Notes: generated by a model not told the origin, from the letters alone. 19,008 bases of DNA from Pseudomonadota bacterium (GCA_023444445.1 JAEXMK010000164.1:1-19008); one strand, 5' to 3'; shown: positions 1 to 6,084, counted from the first letter of the stretch. Numbers and translations are program-made.

Positions 1-151
1 TCATGCGGGGCAGAAATACGCACACCCCGAATCACCCTTAGTCTAGGGCAGCATAGTCAGGAACTAAATCACTGATTCGACAAGTTTCGCGGTGATGCAC
101 AGCTTTGTGAAAACCGTCCGGGTCGACGCAGTTTGCCGATACGTCGGCCAC

Positions 152-182
152 AAAAAAGCCGGGGCGAAAAATCCACCCCGGC
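152..182 (-). terminator. Rho-independent terminator after the methyltransferase gene
   Basis: A perfect 7-bp stem (GCCGGGG at 158-164 pairing with CCCCGGC at 176-182) has an 11-nt loop. Read on the minus strand it is followed at once by six T residues (157-152). It lies 28 bases past the stop codon of the methyltransferase gene, so it should end that transcript. Bases 1-151 further left show no gene that I can support. Confidence 0.85.
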
Positions 183-209
183 CCTGGAAAGAAAACGATC
201 GCCTATCGA

Positions 210-881
210 TCAGAAAACGAACTCGGCCGCCTTGGCAAAACCCGGCACCGGCTTGACCGAGGCGTTGAAGGAGCTTGCAGCCGAGGTGCTGTTGCCATCA
301 CGGCGATAGACAGTGGCCTTGGCGGCATTGCCATATCCGACGACGACGACAAGACGTCCTCCATCACGCAACTGATCGGTCAGTGCGGCAGGCACTTCCT
401 CGACCGAACCGTTGATGAAAATCAGGTCATAAGGCGCTTCGCCGGCATAACCTTTTTCGAGATCGCCGGTCACTACGGCGACGTTGTCATATCCAAGCGA
501 CGCCAGGGTCTCGGTTGCCTGTGCGGCCAGCGCTTCGTCGCTTTCGAGCGAAACCACCGAACCGGCAAGCTGGGACAGGATGGCGGCCGCATAACCGGAG
601 CCACCACCAACTTCCAGCACGACATCTTCCTTGGAGACCGCGGCAAGCTGCAGCAACTTCGCCAGCGGCGAGGCCTTCATGACATAGCGGGCCGGGCGAC
701 CGTCGAGCGCCGGACAGATTTGCAGATCCTCATCCGCATAGGCAATCTGCCGCACACCCGCCGGCACGAATGCCTCGCGCGGCACGCTCAAAAACGCCTT
801 CAGCACGGAATGCGACGTCACGTCGGTCGTGCGCAACTGGCTGTCGACCATATTGGCGCGTGCGGTTTCGAAATCCATCAT
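210..881 (-). CDS. pcm: Protein-L-isoaspartate O-methyltransferase family protein (divergent)
   Basis: This 223-aa SAM-dependent methyltransferase belongs to the family that repairs isoaspartyl residues in aged proteins in the cytoplasm. The SAM-binding motif I is clear (LEVGGGSGYA, about residues 89-98), followed by an acidic residue after strand beta-2 (SLESDEAL, near 115), and the family signature PREAFVP is at about 34-40. However, the segment where classical enzymes carry the substrate-contacting TISxPxM motif reads YVMKASPLAKLL here, so the true substrate is uncertain. Two ATGs lie in tandem (879-881 and 876-878) behind an AAGGA element; the second has the better spacing. The gene has its own promoter (961-989) and terminator (152-182), so it is probably a single transcription unit. 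In many rhizobia a gene like this precedes tolC; that gene would lie outside this window. Family is firm, enzymatic activity less so. Confidence 0.85.
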   Translation of the reverse strand: MMDFETARANMVDSQLRTTDVTSHSVLKAFLSVPREAFVPAGVRQIAYADEDLQICPALDGRPARYVMKASPLAKLLQLAAVSKEDVVLEVGGGSGYAAAILSQLAGSVVSLESDEALAAQATETLASLGYDNVAVVTGDLEKGYAGEAPYDLIFINGSVEEVPAALTDQLRDGGRLVVVVGYGNAAKATVYRRDGNSTSAASSFNASVKPVPGFAKAAEFVF

Positions 882-960
882 GTCCTTATCGCCTCAATTT
901 CAAGGATAGGGGCTGGAAACCAGCCCGAAGTCGGAAGATGCAGCCGACCGTTAAAACAAT

Positions 961-989
961 CTCATAATTGCCAGAAGCTGCGCTTTCAA
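961..989 (-). promoter_or_regulatory. Sigma70-type promoter of the methyltransferase gene
   Basis: On the minus strand TTGAAA (989-984) and TATGAG (966-961) are separated by 17 bp, predicting a start near 954 and a 5' leader of about 73 nt. The -35 element sits inside a palindrome, GCGCTT-TC-AAGCGC (980-993). The leader can form two hairpins: GGGCTGG/CCAGCCC (910-926) and GTCGG/CCGAC (930-947). Inferred from consensus similarity only. Confidence 0.5.
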
Positions 990-1065
990 GCGCGCTCATT
1001 GACTGCGATCCCAAAAAGCACAGGCGGGTGATGCAAATTTCTCGCGACAGGCATGAAATACCTCG

Positions 1066-1263
1066 TCAGGAGGCGGGAACATCCGGCATGATCCACCAGA
1101 AAAGCTGAACGAGATCACTCCAAAGCTGCGTCAGGCCCTCGATCATCTGCACCGTCATCGTATAGGCGTAGATCGTCAAGACAGTAACGACACCAAGGAG
1201 CAGCCATGGCCAGAGCCTTCGCTTCCTGTCGTTGCCCGCATTTTCCCGCTGATCCTGATCCAC
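1066..1263 (-). CDS. Small single-pass membrane protein, unknown function
   Basis: I do not recognise this protein. It would be 65 aa long: an acidic and basic hydrophilic N-terminus (DQDQRENAGNDRKRR), one hydrophobic helix (WPWLLLGVVTVLTIYAY, about residues 18-34) and a Trp-rich amphipathic tail (LTQLWSDLVQLFWWIM) that may lie along the membrane. Positive charges just before the helix suggest the N-terminus is cytoplasmic. I chose the GTG at 1261-1263 because AGGAGGAGAGC stands right before it, an almost ideal ribosome-binding site. In-frame ATGs upstream (1276-1278, 1303-1308) give 70-80 aa forms but have poor ribosome-binding sites. It lies upstream of the methyltransferase gene on the same strand, with a separate promoter between them. 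Confidence 0.6.
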   Translation of the reverse strand: MDQDQRENAGNDRKRRLWPWLLLGVVTVLTIYAYTMTVQMIEGLTQLWSDLVQLFWWIMPDVPAS

Positions 1264-1558
1264 GCTCTCCTCCTGCATTCTGGCCAAAACGATGCGTATC
1301 CGCATCATCAACGGATCTCAGATATAATTACGATGCAGATGATGACGTCGGCCTTCTTGACAACGAGCCGCTCTCCCAAATTTCCCTAGATGCGCCGTGC
1401 CTCGCTTACTTCAAGGAACTTGTGCTTTGTTCTGTTCTCGATGGTGACGAGCAAGGTCGCTCTCGGACAAAACACGAAAGGTCACCATGGCTGAAATCTT
1501 TTCTATGACAATTCGAATCAGATCATTTCCCGCCTGATGAGAAAAACGCCGGATGGGT

Positions 1559-2077
1559 TCACTTGCGCGGGTCTTGGAAAGGTGCGGGTTGTTGCCCTCC
1601 ACTTTCCATCATTCGATCATTCAATCCTCGGATTAGCGCATCCATTTTCGCATTGAGCTCTACATTGCTTGTCGTGAGGGAATTAATCTGCGGTTGAAGA
1701 TTTTGTGTAGAAGACTGCACCGCGCGTTCAGCTACCTGCTGAGCATCCATGCCAAGACCAAACCATTGGGCGCCATAGGCCATAACCGCAATTACGACAG
1801 CAACGACACCTATGCCAGTCCCGACGACTGTCGAACGCATTCCAGAGGTTGATCGCTCAACATGTTCCATGCGCTGGTTGAGGAGTTTCAGCTCACCAAG
1901 AAGTTCAGCGAACTTTGTATCGGTTCTCGCTTCTGCTGCCGCGATTTTGGCGTCAACTTCGGACATTGTAGGTTCTTCGATCCCTTTTCGCGTCTCTGCT
2001 GAATATAGAGATTTTAGAGCTTCGTTCAAAGCATCGGTAGCCCGAAAAGCCAGGATATTGTCGCTATTTGTGTTCAA
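1559..2077 (-). CDS. Coiled-coil protein with one membrane span, unknown function
   Basis: A 172-aa protein with no function I can name. Residues about 38-78 form a heptad-rich helix (AKIAAAEARTDTKFAELLGEL, then LKLLNQRMEHVERS). One strongly hydrophobic span follows at about 83-107 (VVGTGIGVVAVVIAVMAYGAQW), then a second polar helical stretch (about 115-160) and a proline-rich end. The layout suggests a membrane-anchored oligomer. The start is TTG at 2075-2077, with AAAGG about 10 nt upstream. It overlaps the end of the preceding gene by 14 bases, which points to translational coupling. An internal ATG at 1966 would give a 135-aa product that keeps both helical regions. Base composition is AT-richer than the flanking genes, in keeping with acquisition by transfer. 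Confidence 0.6.
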   Translation of the reverse strand: MNTNSDNILAFRATDALNEALKSLYSAETRKGIEEPTMSEVDAKIAAAEARTDTKFAELLGELKLLNQRMEHVERSTSGMRSTVVGTGIGVVAVVIAVMAYGAQWFGLGMDAQQVAERAVQSSTQNLQPQINSLTTSNVELNAKMDALIRGLNDRMMESGGQQPAPFQDPRK

Positions 2078-2396
2078 GGTCGTTAGCCTTTTGGTATGAC
2101 AATTTTATCGAGTCATATAATTCTTTCAGAGAATCCAAAGACTTACTTGCAATCTCAACAGCGTCAGCGTTGGATTTCTTCGCCGCATCAATGTCTCCAA
2201 CATTTATTTGGCTAATTGTCGTGGAAAGACGAAAAATTGCAGAGTGAATCCTAAACAAAGTAGCAATCAAATTGTCGATTTGCTGAGTGTCAAGCGAAAG
2301 TTCCTTTCGGCTTGGAACCGCCAATTCGCTCCAAACAGCATCAAGCTGATCTTTACTTGCCTGCTCCTCTGCATCTGTTTGGGATTTATTACTCAC
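2064..2396 (-). CDS. Helical hypothetical protein, first gene of a coupled pair
   Basis: A soluble 110-aa protein that I do not recognise. It is predicted to be almost wholly helical, with segments such as QIDNLIATLFRIHSAIF and ASKSLDSLKELYDSIKLS, and has no signal peptide or membrane span. The frame is open back to a TTG at 2507, but I chose the GTG at 2394-2396 because GAAGGG stands 9 nt before it and the upstream extension is low-complexity and polar. Its last 14 bases overlap the start of the coiled-coil membrane gene, so the two are likely made together and may interact. Both lie in AT-richer DNA next to tRNA-Cys. Gene status is moderately sure; function is unknown. Confidence 0.55.
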   Translation of the reverse strand: MSNKSQTDAEEQASKDQLDAVWSELAVPSRKELSLDTQQIDNLIATLFRIHSAIFRLSTTISQINVGDIDAAKKSNADAVEIASKSLDSLKELYDSIKLSYQKANDLEHK

Positions 2397-3002
2397 AACT
2401 TTCTTCCCTTCCTCATCGCTCACTGCTTCTTCACCTCGCCCCGCCTCGCATGTCGCATTTCCGCAACCTGTCAGAATGCTCGCGCTAGTCAAGTCGTGGC
2501 TACCCAATTTGACGGCGCTGGTGGATCTTCAATGAAGAGTACGAGCGGGTCATTCATTTTTTGGGCGGAAGACGAATAGTGCATCCCAAGAAAGCACTAC
2601 CGCGATTTCTCTGCGTTGAAATCAATACCTACAAAGCATCTTGATACCGATCCAGGCATCTGAGCCTTGCGAAAACGCGAAAGGTTTGGCTTGTGTCTCA
2701 AATCAGCTAACTTCGCCGCATTAACTCAGACGATACTCACACGGAGTACTTTTTTCCGGAAATATAGAGTGAGCTACAAGATTCTGAAACGGACTATGAA
2801 AGAGTTAGATAAAGAAATGACGATTTCCTGAAAGCGATACGAATAAATGACCGGGCGGAACGTTACACGTCCAATCCATGACACACACATCACCGCCTGA
2901 GCCTGCCCGAAAACTTGTGAAATCAGCGTGCAACCAGCAACGACACGAACGTCGCCAGAAAGAAAATCAACAGTAAATATCTGATTTTATTGGTGAATTT
3001 TT
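2397..3002. other. AT-rich stretch without a supported gene, 3' of tRNA-Cys
   Basis: About 600 bases with many stops in all frames. I see only very short frames: a 38-codon minus-strand frame near 2775-2890, a start-less 43-codon plus-strand frame near 2510-2640, and a start-less minus-strand hydrophobic frame near 2930-3000. None has both a start codon and a ribosome-binding site. The composition resembles that of the two genes to its left, and the stretch abuts the 3' end of the tRNA, so it may be decayed acquired DNA. No integrase and no copy of the tRNA 3' end (att repeat) was found. Confidence 0.4.
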
Positions 3003-3076
3003 TGGAGGCCTCGCCCGGAATTGAACCGGGGTACAAGGATTTGCAGTCCTCTGCGTCACCACTCCGCCACGAGGCC
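3003..3076 (-). tRNA. tRNA-Cys (anticodon GCA)
   Basis: A complete 74-nt cloverleaf with encoded CCA (3003-3005). The acceptor stem pairs GGCCTCG with CGAGGCC, and the discriminator base is U. The anticodon loop contains CTGCAAA, giving anticodon GCA. The T arm contains GGTTCAATTCC with flanking CCGG pairs. All elements are intact. The 3' end faces the AT-rich stretch and the unknown gene pair to the left, the side on which tRNA-targeting islands usually insert. Confidence 0.95.
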
Positions 3077-3112
3077 TCACACGCTCTTTAATTCAAGCGA
3101 TGGCGGGCATTT

Positions 3113-3178
3113 AGAACGAATCCATTTTGGGCGCAAGAGGGTTCGTTCTGAATGTGATGTTTTTTCGAACCCTCTTGC
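3113..3178. repeat. Two overlapping, mutually exclusive hairpins upstream of tRNA-Cys
   Basis: A perfect 13-bp inverted repeat, GCAAGAGGGTTCG (3133-3145) with CGAACCCTCTTGC (3166-3178), has a 20-nt loop. A second 8-bp inverted repeat, AGAACGAA (3113-3120) with TTCGTTCT (3142-3149), shares bases 3142-3145 with the first, so both cannot form together. Neither strand has a T-run after the long stem, so it is not a simple terminator. Its role is unknown; a structured RNA, a protein-binding site or a decayed palindromic repeat are all possible. Confidence 0.6.
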
Positions 3179-3244
3179 CGACACAGATGAGGAAAACTCT
3201 AAGCGCTTAAGATTGCGTGGTTTTTTGTATCTTCCTCATATTTC

Positions 3245-3289
3245 AGAAGAAACGATGCCCGCATCGCGCGTTTGCGGCGATGCGGGCAT
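3245..3289 (-). terminator. Probable terminator of the DUF3309 gene
   Basis: A perfect 12-bp stem, ATGCCCGCATCG (3255-3266) with CGATGCGGGCAT (3278-3289), has an 11-nt loop. On the minus strand it is followed by CGTTTCTTCTG, a broken T-tract. It lies 23 bases past the stop codon of the DUF3309 gene. Confidence 0.65.
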
Positions 3290-3312
3290 GAGATATTGCC
3301 GTGGGTGATCGG

Positions 3313-3465
3313 TCATATCCGCCCGAGCAGGACCAGGATCAGCACGATGACCAGAACCAGCCCGAGGCCGCCCGACGGGCCATAGCCGTAATTATGATAT
3401 CCCCAGCTCGGCAGCGCGCCGATCAGGAACAGGATGAGCAGGATGACGAGGATGGTGCCGAGCAT
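3313..3465 (-). CDS. DUF3309 family tiny membrane protein
   Basis: A 50-aa, almost entirely hydrophobic protein with the hallmark layout of DUF3309. Helix 1 (MLGTILVILLILFLIGALP) is followed by an aromatic, glycine-rich turn (SWGYHNYGYGPSGG) and helix 2 (LGLVLVIVLILVLLGRI). It should form a helical hairpin in the inner membrane. The molecular function of the family is not known. The start is secure: GGAGG lies 7 nt before the ATG. An EcfG-type stress promoter (3504-3528) lies 39-63 bases before the start, and a strong hairpin follows the stop, so it is a single stress-controlled unit. The gene is below the usual length cut-off of gene callers. Recognition of the family is from memory of its pattern and I am fairly sure of it. 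Confidence 0.88.
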   Translation of the reverse strand: MLGTILVILLILFLIGALPSWGYHNYGYGPSGGLGLVLVIVLILVLLGRI

Positions 3466-3503
3466 GTGTAACCCTCCACTCTTGGCATGTGTCTGACGGC
3501 TTC

Positions 3504-3528
3504 AATGATGCGGCGTGAAAAAAGTTCC
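3504..3528 (-). promoter_or_regulatory. EcfG-type general-stress promoter of the DUF3309 gene
   Basis: On the minus strand GGAAC (3528-3524), a 16-bp spacer and CATT (3507-3504) match the alphaproteobacterial EcfG/RpoE2 consensus GGAAC-N16/17-CGTT at all but one position. The predicted start near 3497 leaves a leader of about 32 nt holding the GGAGG ribosome-binding site. Confidence 0.65.
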
Positions 3529-3998
3529 CTTGCGCTTCTCTCCCCGCAGCATGTTCAGAGGAGCCCACCCCCAGCGGTGTCAAAGGGTTAAGCGATCATC
3601 AGAGACGGAGTGGCAGATCGTGCCGTTGCCGCCTGCCGTATAAGGTAATTTGCCGGATAAAAAGCGTCGGCGTCAGACCGCGCAGTCCTTCGAGTTTGGA
3701 TGCGTCCACCGCTGGCTACTAGACAGGCCGGACAGCGGCAGCGATTTATTCGAGGTAATTTCTCGGCCTATGTAGATTGGCTGTTGTCCGTCATAGTGGA
3801 AAAACTCCCCCGTCCCCTGAAACTGGCGGGAGACGGAGAGATCTGGCCCCACTGGCAGTGCGCCAGATCTCTCCCGCCCCTAACCAATTCTTGCAGACAG
3901 TCACACGGATATTTTACCGGCGATGATATGCGGCTCCCCTTGCCTTGTCGGTTTCACTCCGGCTAGACCCCGGACAGGGAGGGAGGAACGAGAATCAT
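3529..3998. other. Intergenic region with one strong hairpin and no supported gene
   Basis: About 470 bases between divergent tiny-protein genes. An 88-codon frame runs through 3700-3966 on the plus strand but has no good ribosome-binding site and reads through a strong inverted repeat, so I do not accept it. The one clear structure is the hairpin listed at 3825-3877. Confidence 0.4.
3825..3877. repeat. Long inverted repeat, possible structured RNA or palindromic element
   Basis: GGAGAGATCTGGC (3835-3847) pairs perfectly with GCCAGATCTCTCC (3862-3874). The loop contains a further short inverted repeat, CACTG/CAGTG. An outer arm, GGCGGGAGA (3825-3833), is also complementary to TCTCCCGCC (3869-3877), so the right arm can pair in two registers. 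No T-run follows on either strand. I do not recognise the family. Confidence 0.6.
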
Positions 3999-4103
3999 AT
4001 GTTCGGTTTTGCGAACCTCATCCCGCTTTTCATCTTCGCCTTCCTCGTCTACGTTTTCTTCCGCTGGGTCGCGCGCGACATTCAAAATCCGAAAGGCAAA
4101 TAG
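3999..4103 (+). CDS. 34-aa single-pass membrane protein
   Basis: A 34-residue protein with one hydrophobic, Phe-rich helix (ANLIPLFIFAFLVYVFFRW, about residues 5-23) and a short charged tail (VARDIQNPKGK). The tail favours a cytoplasmic C-terminus. GGGAGGAAC precedes the ATG by about 11 nt, slightly long for a ribosome-binding site. Codon use is normal for the genome. It lies 86 bases before the lipoprotein gene on the same strand; the EcfG-type promoter of that gene begins only 35 bases after this stop codon, so the two are at least partly separate units. I see no EcfG-type promoter for this one. Function unknown; gene status is likely but rests on the ribosome-binding site and composition alone. 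Confidence 0.6.
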   Translation: MFGFANLIPLFIFAFLVYVFFRWVARDIQNPKGK

Positions 4104-4138
4104 CCGGGACGAATTGTTCCCTATTTTCTTGCCAGTGA

Positions 4139-4163
4139 GGAACCGCTGCGCCTCCATTTCGTT
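4139..4163 (+). promoter_or_regulatory. EcfG-type general-stress promoter of the lipoprotein gene
   Basis: GGAAC (4139-4143), a 16-bp spacer and CGTT (4160-4163) match the EcfG/RpoE2 consensus exactly. The ATG is 27 bases past the -10 element, and GGAGG lies between them. Confidence 0.75.
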
Positions 4164-4189
4164 TTTAAAGACGCACTTCGGAGGACAGG

Positions 4190-4495
4190 ATGAAAACGCT
4201 CCCATCATCGGCCGCTATTATGCTTTCACTGGCACTTTCAGGATGCACGACCGCCGGACCGGGTTCCTACACCGGCCCTGCGCCCTATGTGGAGCCCATC
4301 CCCGGCAGCATCATCTATAGGGGCCAGCCGCGTACCAAGCTGACGAAATCGCCGATCGGCAGCACCTTCACCCATGACTTCCGCATCGATGGCAGCACAA
4401 GGGCGGTAGAGACCTATCGCATCGCGCCGGATCGTTCCCTCGAACTCATCGACCGCCGCATCATTCGCGAATGGCTGTTCGGCCGCGACGACTGA
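4190..4495 (+). CDS. Small putative lipoprotein, stress promoter
   Basis: A 101-aa predicted lipoprotein. The N-terminus has a Lys, a hydrophobic core and a lipobox LSGC, so Cys19 would be lipidated after cleavage by signal peptidase II. Mature residues begin with a Gly/Pro-rich linker (TTAGPGSYTGPAPYVEPIPG). A compact domain follows with alternating charged and hydrophobic residues (about 40-98) that looks like a short beta-rich fold (THDFRIDGSTRAVETYRIAP, then RSLELIDRRIIREWLFG). I do not recognise the domain. The start is secure: GGAGG lies 5 nt before the ATG. An exact EcfG-type promoter lies just upstream, so it is probably made under general stress and acts in the periplasm or outer membrane. 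A hairpin follows at 4515-4551. Confidence 0.82.
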   Translation: MKTLPSSAAIMLSLALSGCTTAGPGSYTGPAPYVEPIPGSIIYRGQPRTKLTKSPIGSTFTHDFRIDGSTRAVETYRIAPDRSLELIDRRIIREWLFGRDD

Positions 4496-4514
4496 CCGCA
4501 CCTTGGCGGCAAGA

Positions 4515-4556
4515 AACGGGCCGGGAACGGGATTGCGCATCCTGGCCCGTTCGTTT
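4515..4556 (+). terminator. Probable terminator of the lipoprotein gene
   Basis: AACGGGCCGGG (4515-4525) pairs with CCTGGCCCGTT (4541-4551) over 11 positions with one G-U pair, followed by CGTTT. The T-tract is short, so efficiency is uncertain. Confidence 0.55.
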
Positions 4557-4589
4557 AGAGCCGGTCGCAACAACCACGATGGATAGGCG

Positions 4590-4835
4590 ATGAACACGCG
4601 CTGGCAAAAACCCGTCCTGATCGCGTTTGAAACGCCGGGCGACTATACGAGCATCGAGACCACGCAGGCGGCATCCTGGGCGTTGATCGAGGATTGGCCG
4701 ATAGAAGACGGCGATGCTCTGGACAAGGCGTTGCTGGTATGCGCCGCGGTCGACGCGGGTAAGAAAAAGCCGGAAGATGCGCGCAAGGCCTTCATCGCCG
4801 CCGCAATCGAGGCCGGCCTCGACATCAAGGCCTGA
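4590..4835 (+). CDS. DUF982 domain-containing protein
   Basis: An 81-aa protein matching the DUF982 pattern common in multiple copies in rhizobia. It has an N-terminal W-x-x-PV-x-I strand, a central QAASWALIEDWP helix, an invariant-looking Cys-containing helix (LDKALLVCAAVDAG) and a C-terminal EDARKAFIAAAIEAG helix. The whole protein is one domain. It is soluble, with no signal or membrane span. The biochemical role of the family is not known. The ribosome-binding site is weak (GGATAGGCG just before the ATG). The nearby GGAAC has a 19-bp gap to CGTT, too long to count as an EcfG-type promoter. It is followed after 79 bases by a 35-aa membrane protein on the same strand. Confidence 0.85.
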   Translation: MNTRWQKPVLIAFETPGDYTSIETTQAASWALIEDWPIEDGDALDKALLVCAAVDAGKKKPEDARKAFIAAAIEAGLDIKA

Positions 4836-4914
4836 GAATATCGCCCCGGTTGGCCAAAATATGCGCCCTGTAGCGCAAAAACTTCAAGACCTACGAGTTC
4901 GAAGGGAAAAACAG

Positions 4915-5022
4915 ATGGAAGCTTCCGCGAACATGAAAAAAGCACTCTTCATTTTCCTCCTCTCCTGCCTCGCCATCGGCCTTCTCGGCCACCTCGTGGT
5001 CGCCTTCGTCGTCACGGGATAA
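4915..5022 (+). CDS. 35-aa single-pass membrane protein
   Basis: A 35-residue protein with a short polar head (MEASANMKK) and one long hydrophobic helix (ALFIFLLSCLAIGLLGHLVV, about residues 10-29) running to the C-terminus. Two Lys before the helix suggest a cytoplasmic N-terminus. I chose the ATG at 4915 because GAAGGG lies about 8 nt before it; the second ATG, six codons on, lacks a ribosome-binding site. It may be read with the DUF982 gene, since no terminator or stress promoter is seen between them. Function unknown. Confidence 0.6.
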   Translation: MEASANMKKALFIFLLSCLAIGLLGHLVVAFVVTG

Positions 5023-5083
5023 GCCGCCCCGCGCCGCGAGCCGACCGCGCCTTAAAAAATCCTAAATTTCATTTTGCTGTTAT

Positions 5084-5108
5084 GGAACTGGGGGAAGCTC
5101 TGTCCGTT
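5084..5108 (+). promoter_or_regulatory. EcfG-type general-stress promoter of the 29-aa protein
   Basis: GGAAC (5084-5088), a 16-bp spacer and CGTT (5105-5108) match the EcfG/RpoE2 consensus exactly, 31 bases before the start codon of a tiny gene with an ideal ribosome-binding site. Confidence 0.78.
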
Positions 5109-5138
5109 CTCTTTTCGCCACTCACAAGGAGGATAGAA

Positions 5139-5228
5139 ATGCGTGATGGATTGAACGGTTTTCTCGAAATTTCGATGCTCGGCTTCGTGATCGCAAGCTG
5201 CTTTTTCATGGTCAATCCGCCGATTTGA
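5139..5228 (+). CDS. 29-aa membrane microprotein, stress promoter
   Basis: This microprotein has a polar head (MRDGLNGFLE), one hydrophobic stretch (ISMLGFVIASCFFMV, about residues 11-25) and the end NPPI. The evidence that such a short frame is a gene comes from its surroundings: an exact EcfG-type promoter (5084-5108), AAGGAGG six nt before the ATG, and a strong terminator 58 bases past the stop. Together these make a complete small transcription unit. The product probably sits in the inner membrane. I know no family for it. It is far below usual gene-caller limits and is likely missing from annotations. Confidence 0.72.
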   Translation: MRDGLNGFLEISMLGFVIASCFFMVNPPI

Positions 5229-5285
5229 CCAGCTTAAAAATTCTTAGTCAAGCGGTCGGGTTTCTCTAAAATCCCGGCGCAAAGA

Positions 5286-5316
5286 AAATGCGGCCTTTTG
5301 GGCCGCATTTCTTTTT
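5286..5316. terminator. Bidirectional terminator between the 29-aa gene and wrbA
   Basis: AAATGCGGCC (5286-5295) and GGCCGCATTT (5301-5310) form a perfect 10-bp stem with a 5-nt loop. T-rich tracts lie on both sides (CTTTTT on the plus strand, TTTTCTTT on the minus strand). It can end both converging transcripts. Confidence 0.88.
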
Positions 5317-5330
5317 CAATCAGCCCGGTC

Positions 5331-5930
5331 TCAAGCGGAAAGCTTGGCCGCCAGCTTGGCGACATGCGCGCCCTGATAACGCGCGGCTTCCAGCTCAATT
5401 GCGGAAGGCTGACGCGAGCCGTCGCCATCGGTGATGGTGGACGCGCCATAGGGCGAACCACCCTTGATTTCGTCTACCCCCATCTGGCCCTGGAACGCGT
5501 AGGGCAGACCAACAACGGCCATGCCGTGATGCAGGAAGGTTGGAATGAAACCGAGAATGGTCGATTCCTGGCCGCCGTGCTGCGTGGCGGACGATGTAAA
5601 GGCCGAACCGACCTTACCAACCAGCTTGCCGTTAAACCACAGACCGCCGGTCTGGTCCCAGAAATTGCGCATCTGCGAGGCAACCGTGCCGAAGCGCGTG
5701 CCAGCGCCGACGATTATGGCGTCGTATTCGGCCAGTTCATCAACCGTTGCCACCGGAGCCTGCTGATCCAGCTTGAAGTGCGAGGCCTTGGCGACCTCTT
5801 CCGGAACCAGTTCAGGAACGCGCTTGACCACGGCTTCCGCGCCGGCTGACTTAACACCTTCTGCGACGGCATAGGCCATTGTCTCGATATGGCCGTAAGA
5901 GGAGTAATAAAGTACCAGAACCTTTGTCAT
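5331..5930 (-). CDS. wrbA: NAD(P)H:quinone oxidoreductase WrbA
   Basis: A 199-aa flavodoxin-like enzyme, full length for the family. It binds FMN, forms a tetramer and reduces quinones by two electrons with NAD(P)H, which avoids semiquinone radicals. The FMN phosphate loop is visible as [12 protein letters not shown] (8-19). The flavin-binding segments are [20 protein letters not shown] (77-96) and [14 protein letters not shown] (111-124), and the conserved [17 protein letters not shown] (169-185) is intact. I start at ATG 5928-5930, which gives the standard N-terminus MTKVLVLYY and has AAGGA and GAAGAGA upstream. The frame stays open a further 51 codons; an ATG at 6000-6002 would add 24 residues but has no ribosome-binding site. 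A palindrome at 6085-6101 lies in the shared upstream region with the divergent CinA-like gene. Confidence 0.95.
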   Translation of the reverse strand: MTKVLVLYYSSYGHIETMAYAVAEGVKSAGAEAVVKRVPELVPEEVAKASHFKLDQQAPVATVDELAEYDAIIVGAGTRFGTVASQMRNFWDQTGGLWFNGKLVGKVGSAFTSSATQHGGQESTILGFIPTFLHHGMAVVGLPYAFQGQMGVDEIKGGSPYGASTITDGDGSRQPSAIELEAARYQGAHVAKLAAKLSA

Positions 5931-6084
5931 TCTCTTCGTTTCCTTTGCTGGAACTGTTTCCGGCGTACCGGCCAGAAGCTTCTTCAAAAACTCGATGATC
6001 ATCGGCGTTGACCCGTGAAATGTATATGACAAAAAGGTAGCTGACGGACCCTTATCCCGCCAGCCGGGGATTGGCATACGCACT

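Noticed and set aside
1411..1450. GAAC/GTTC repeats that recall an alphaproteobacterial LexA box
   Set aside because: The spacing GTTC-N7-GTTC is not met on either strand.
2397..2507. Longer N-terminus for the gene at 2064-2396, with a lipobox-like LTGC
   Set aside because: It needs a TTG start without a ribosome-binding site, and the residues before LTGC are too polar for a signal peptide. The GTG at 2396 has a good ribosome-binding site.
2208..2579. 123-codon plus-strand frame
   Set aside because: It runs antisense to the better-supported minus-strand gene and has no ribosome-binding site.
2930..3003. Hydrophobic minus-strand frame right after tRNA-Cys (about 27 residues, membrane-helix-like)
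   Set aside because: No start codon is available except inside the tRNA, and no ribosome-binding site.
4524..4555. GGAAC followed by CGTT before the DUF982 gene
   Set aside because: The spacer is 19 bp, outside the 16-17 bp range, and the bases belong to the terminator hairpin of the lipoprotein gene.
5931..6083. 51-codon in-frame extension upstream of wrbA
   Set aside because: No ribosome-binding site at any upstream start, and the family-typical N-terminus begins at 5930.
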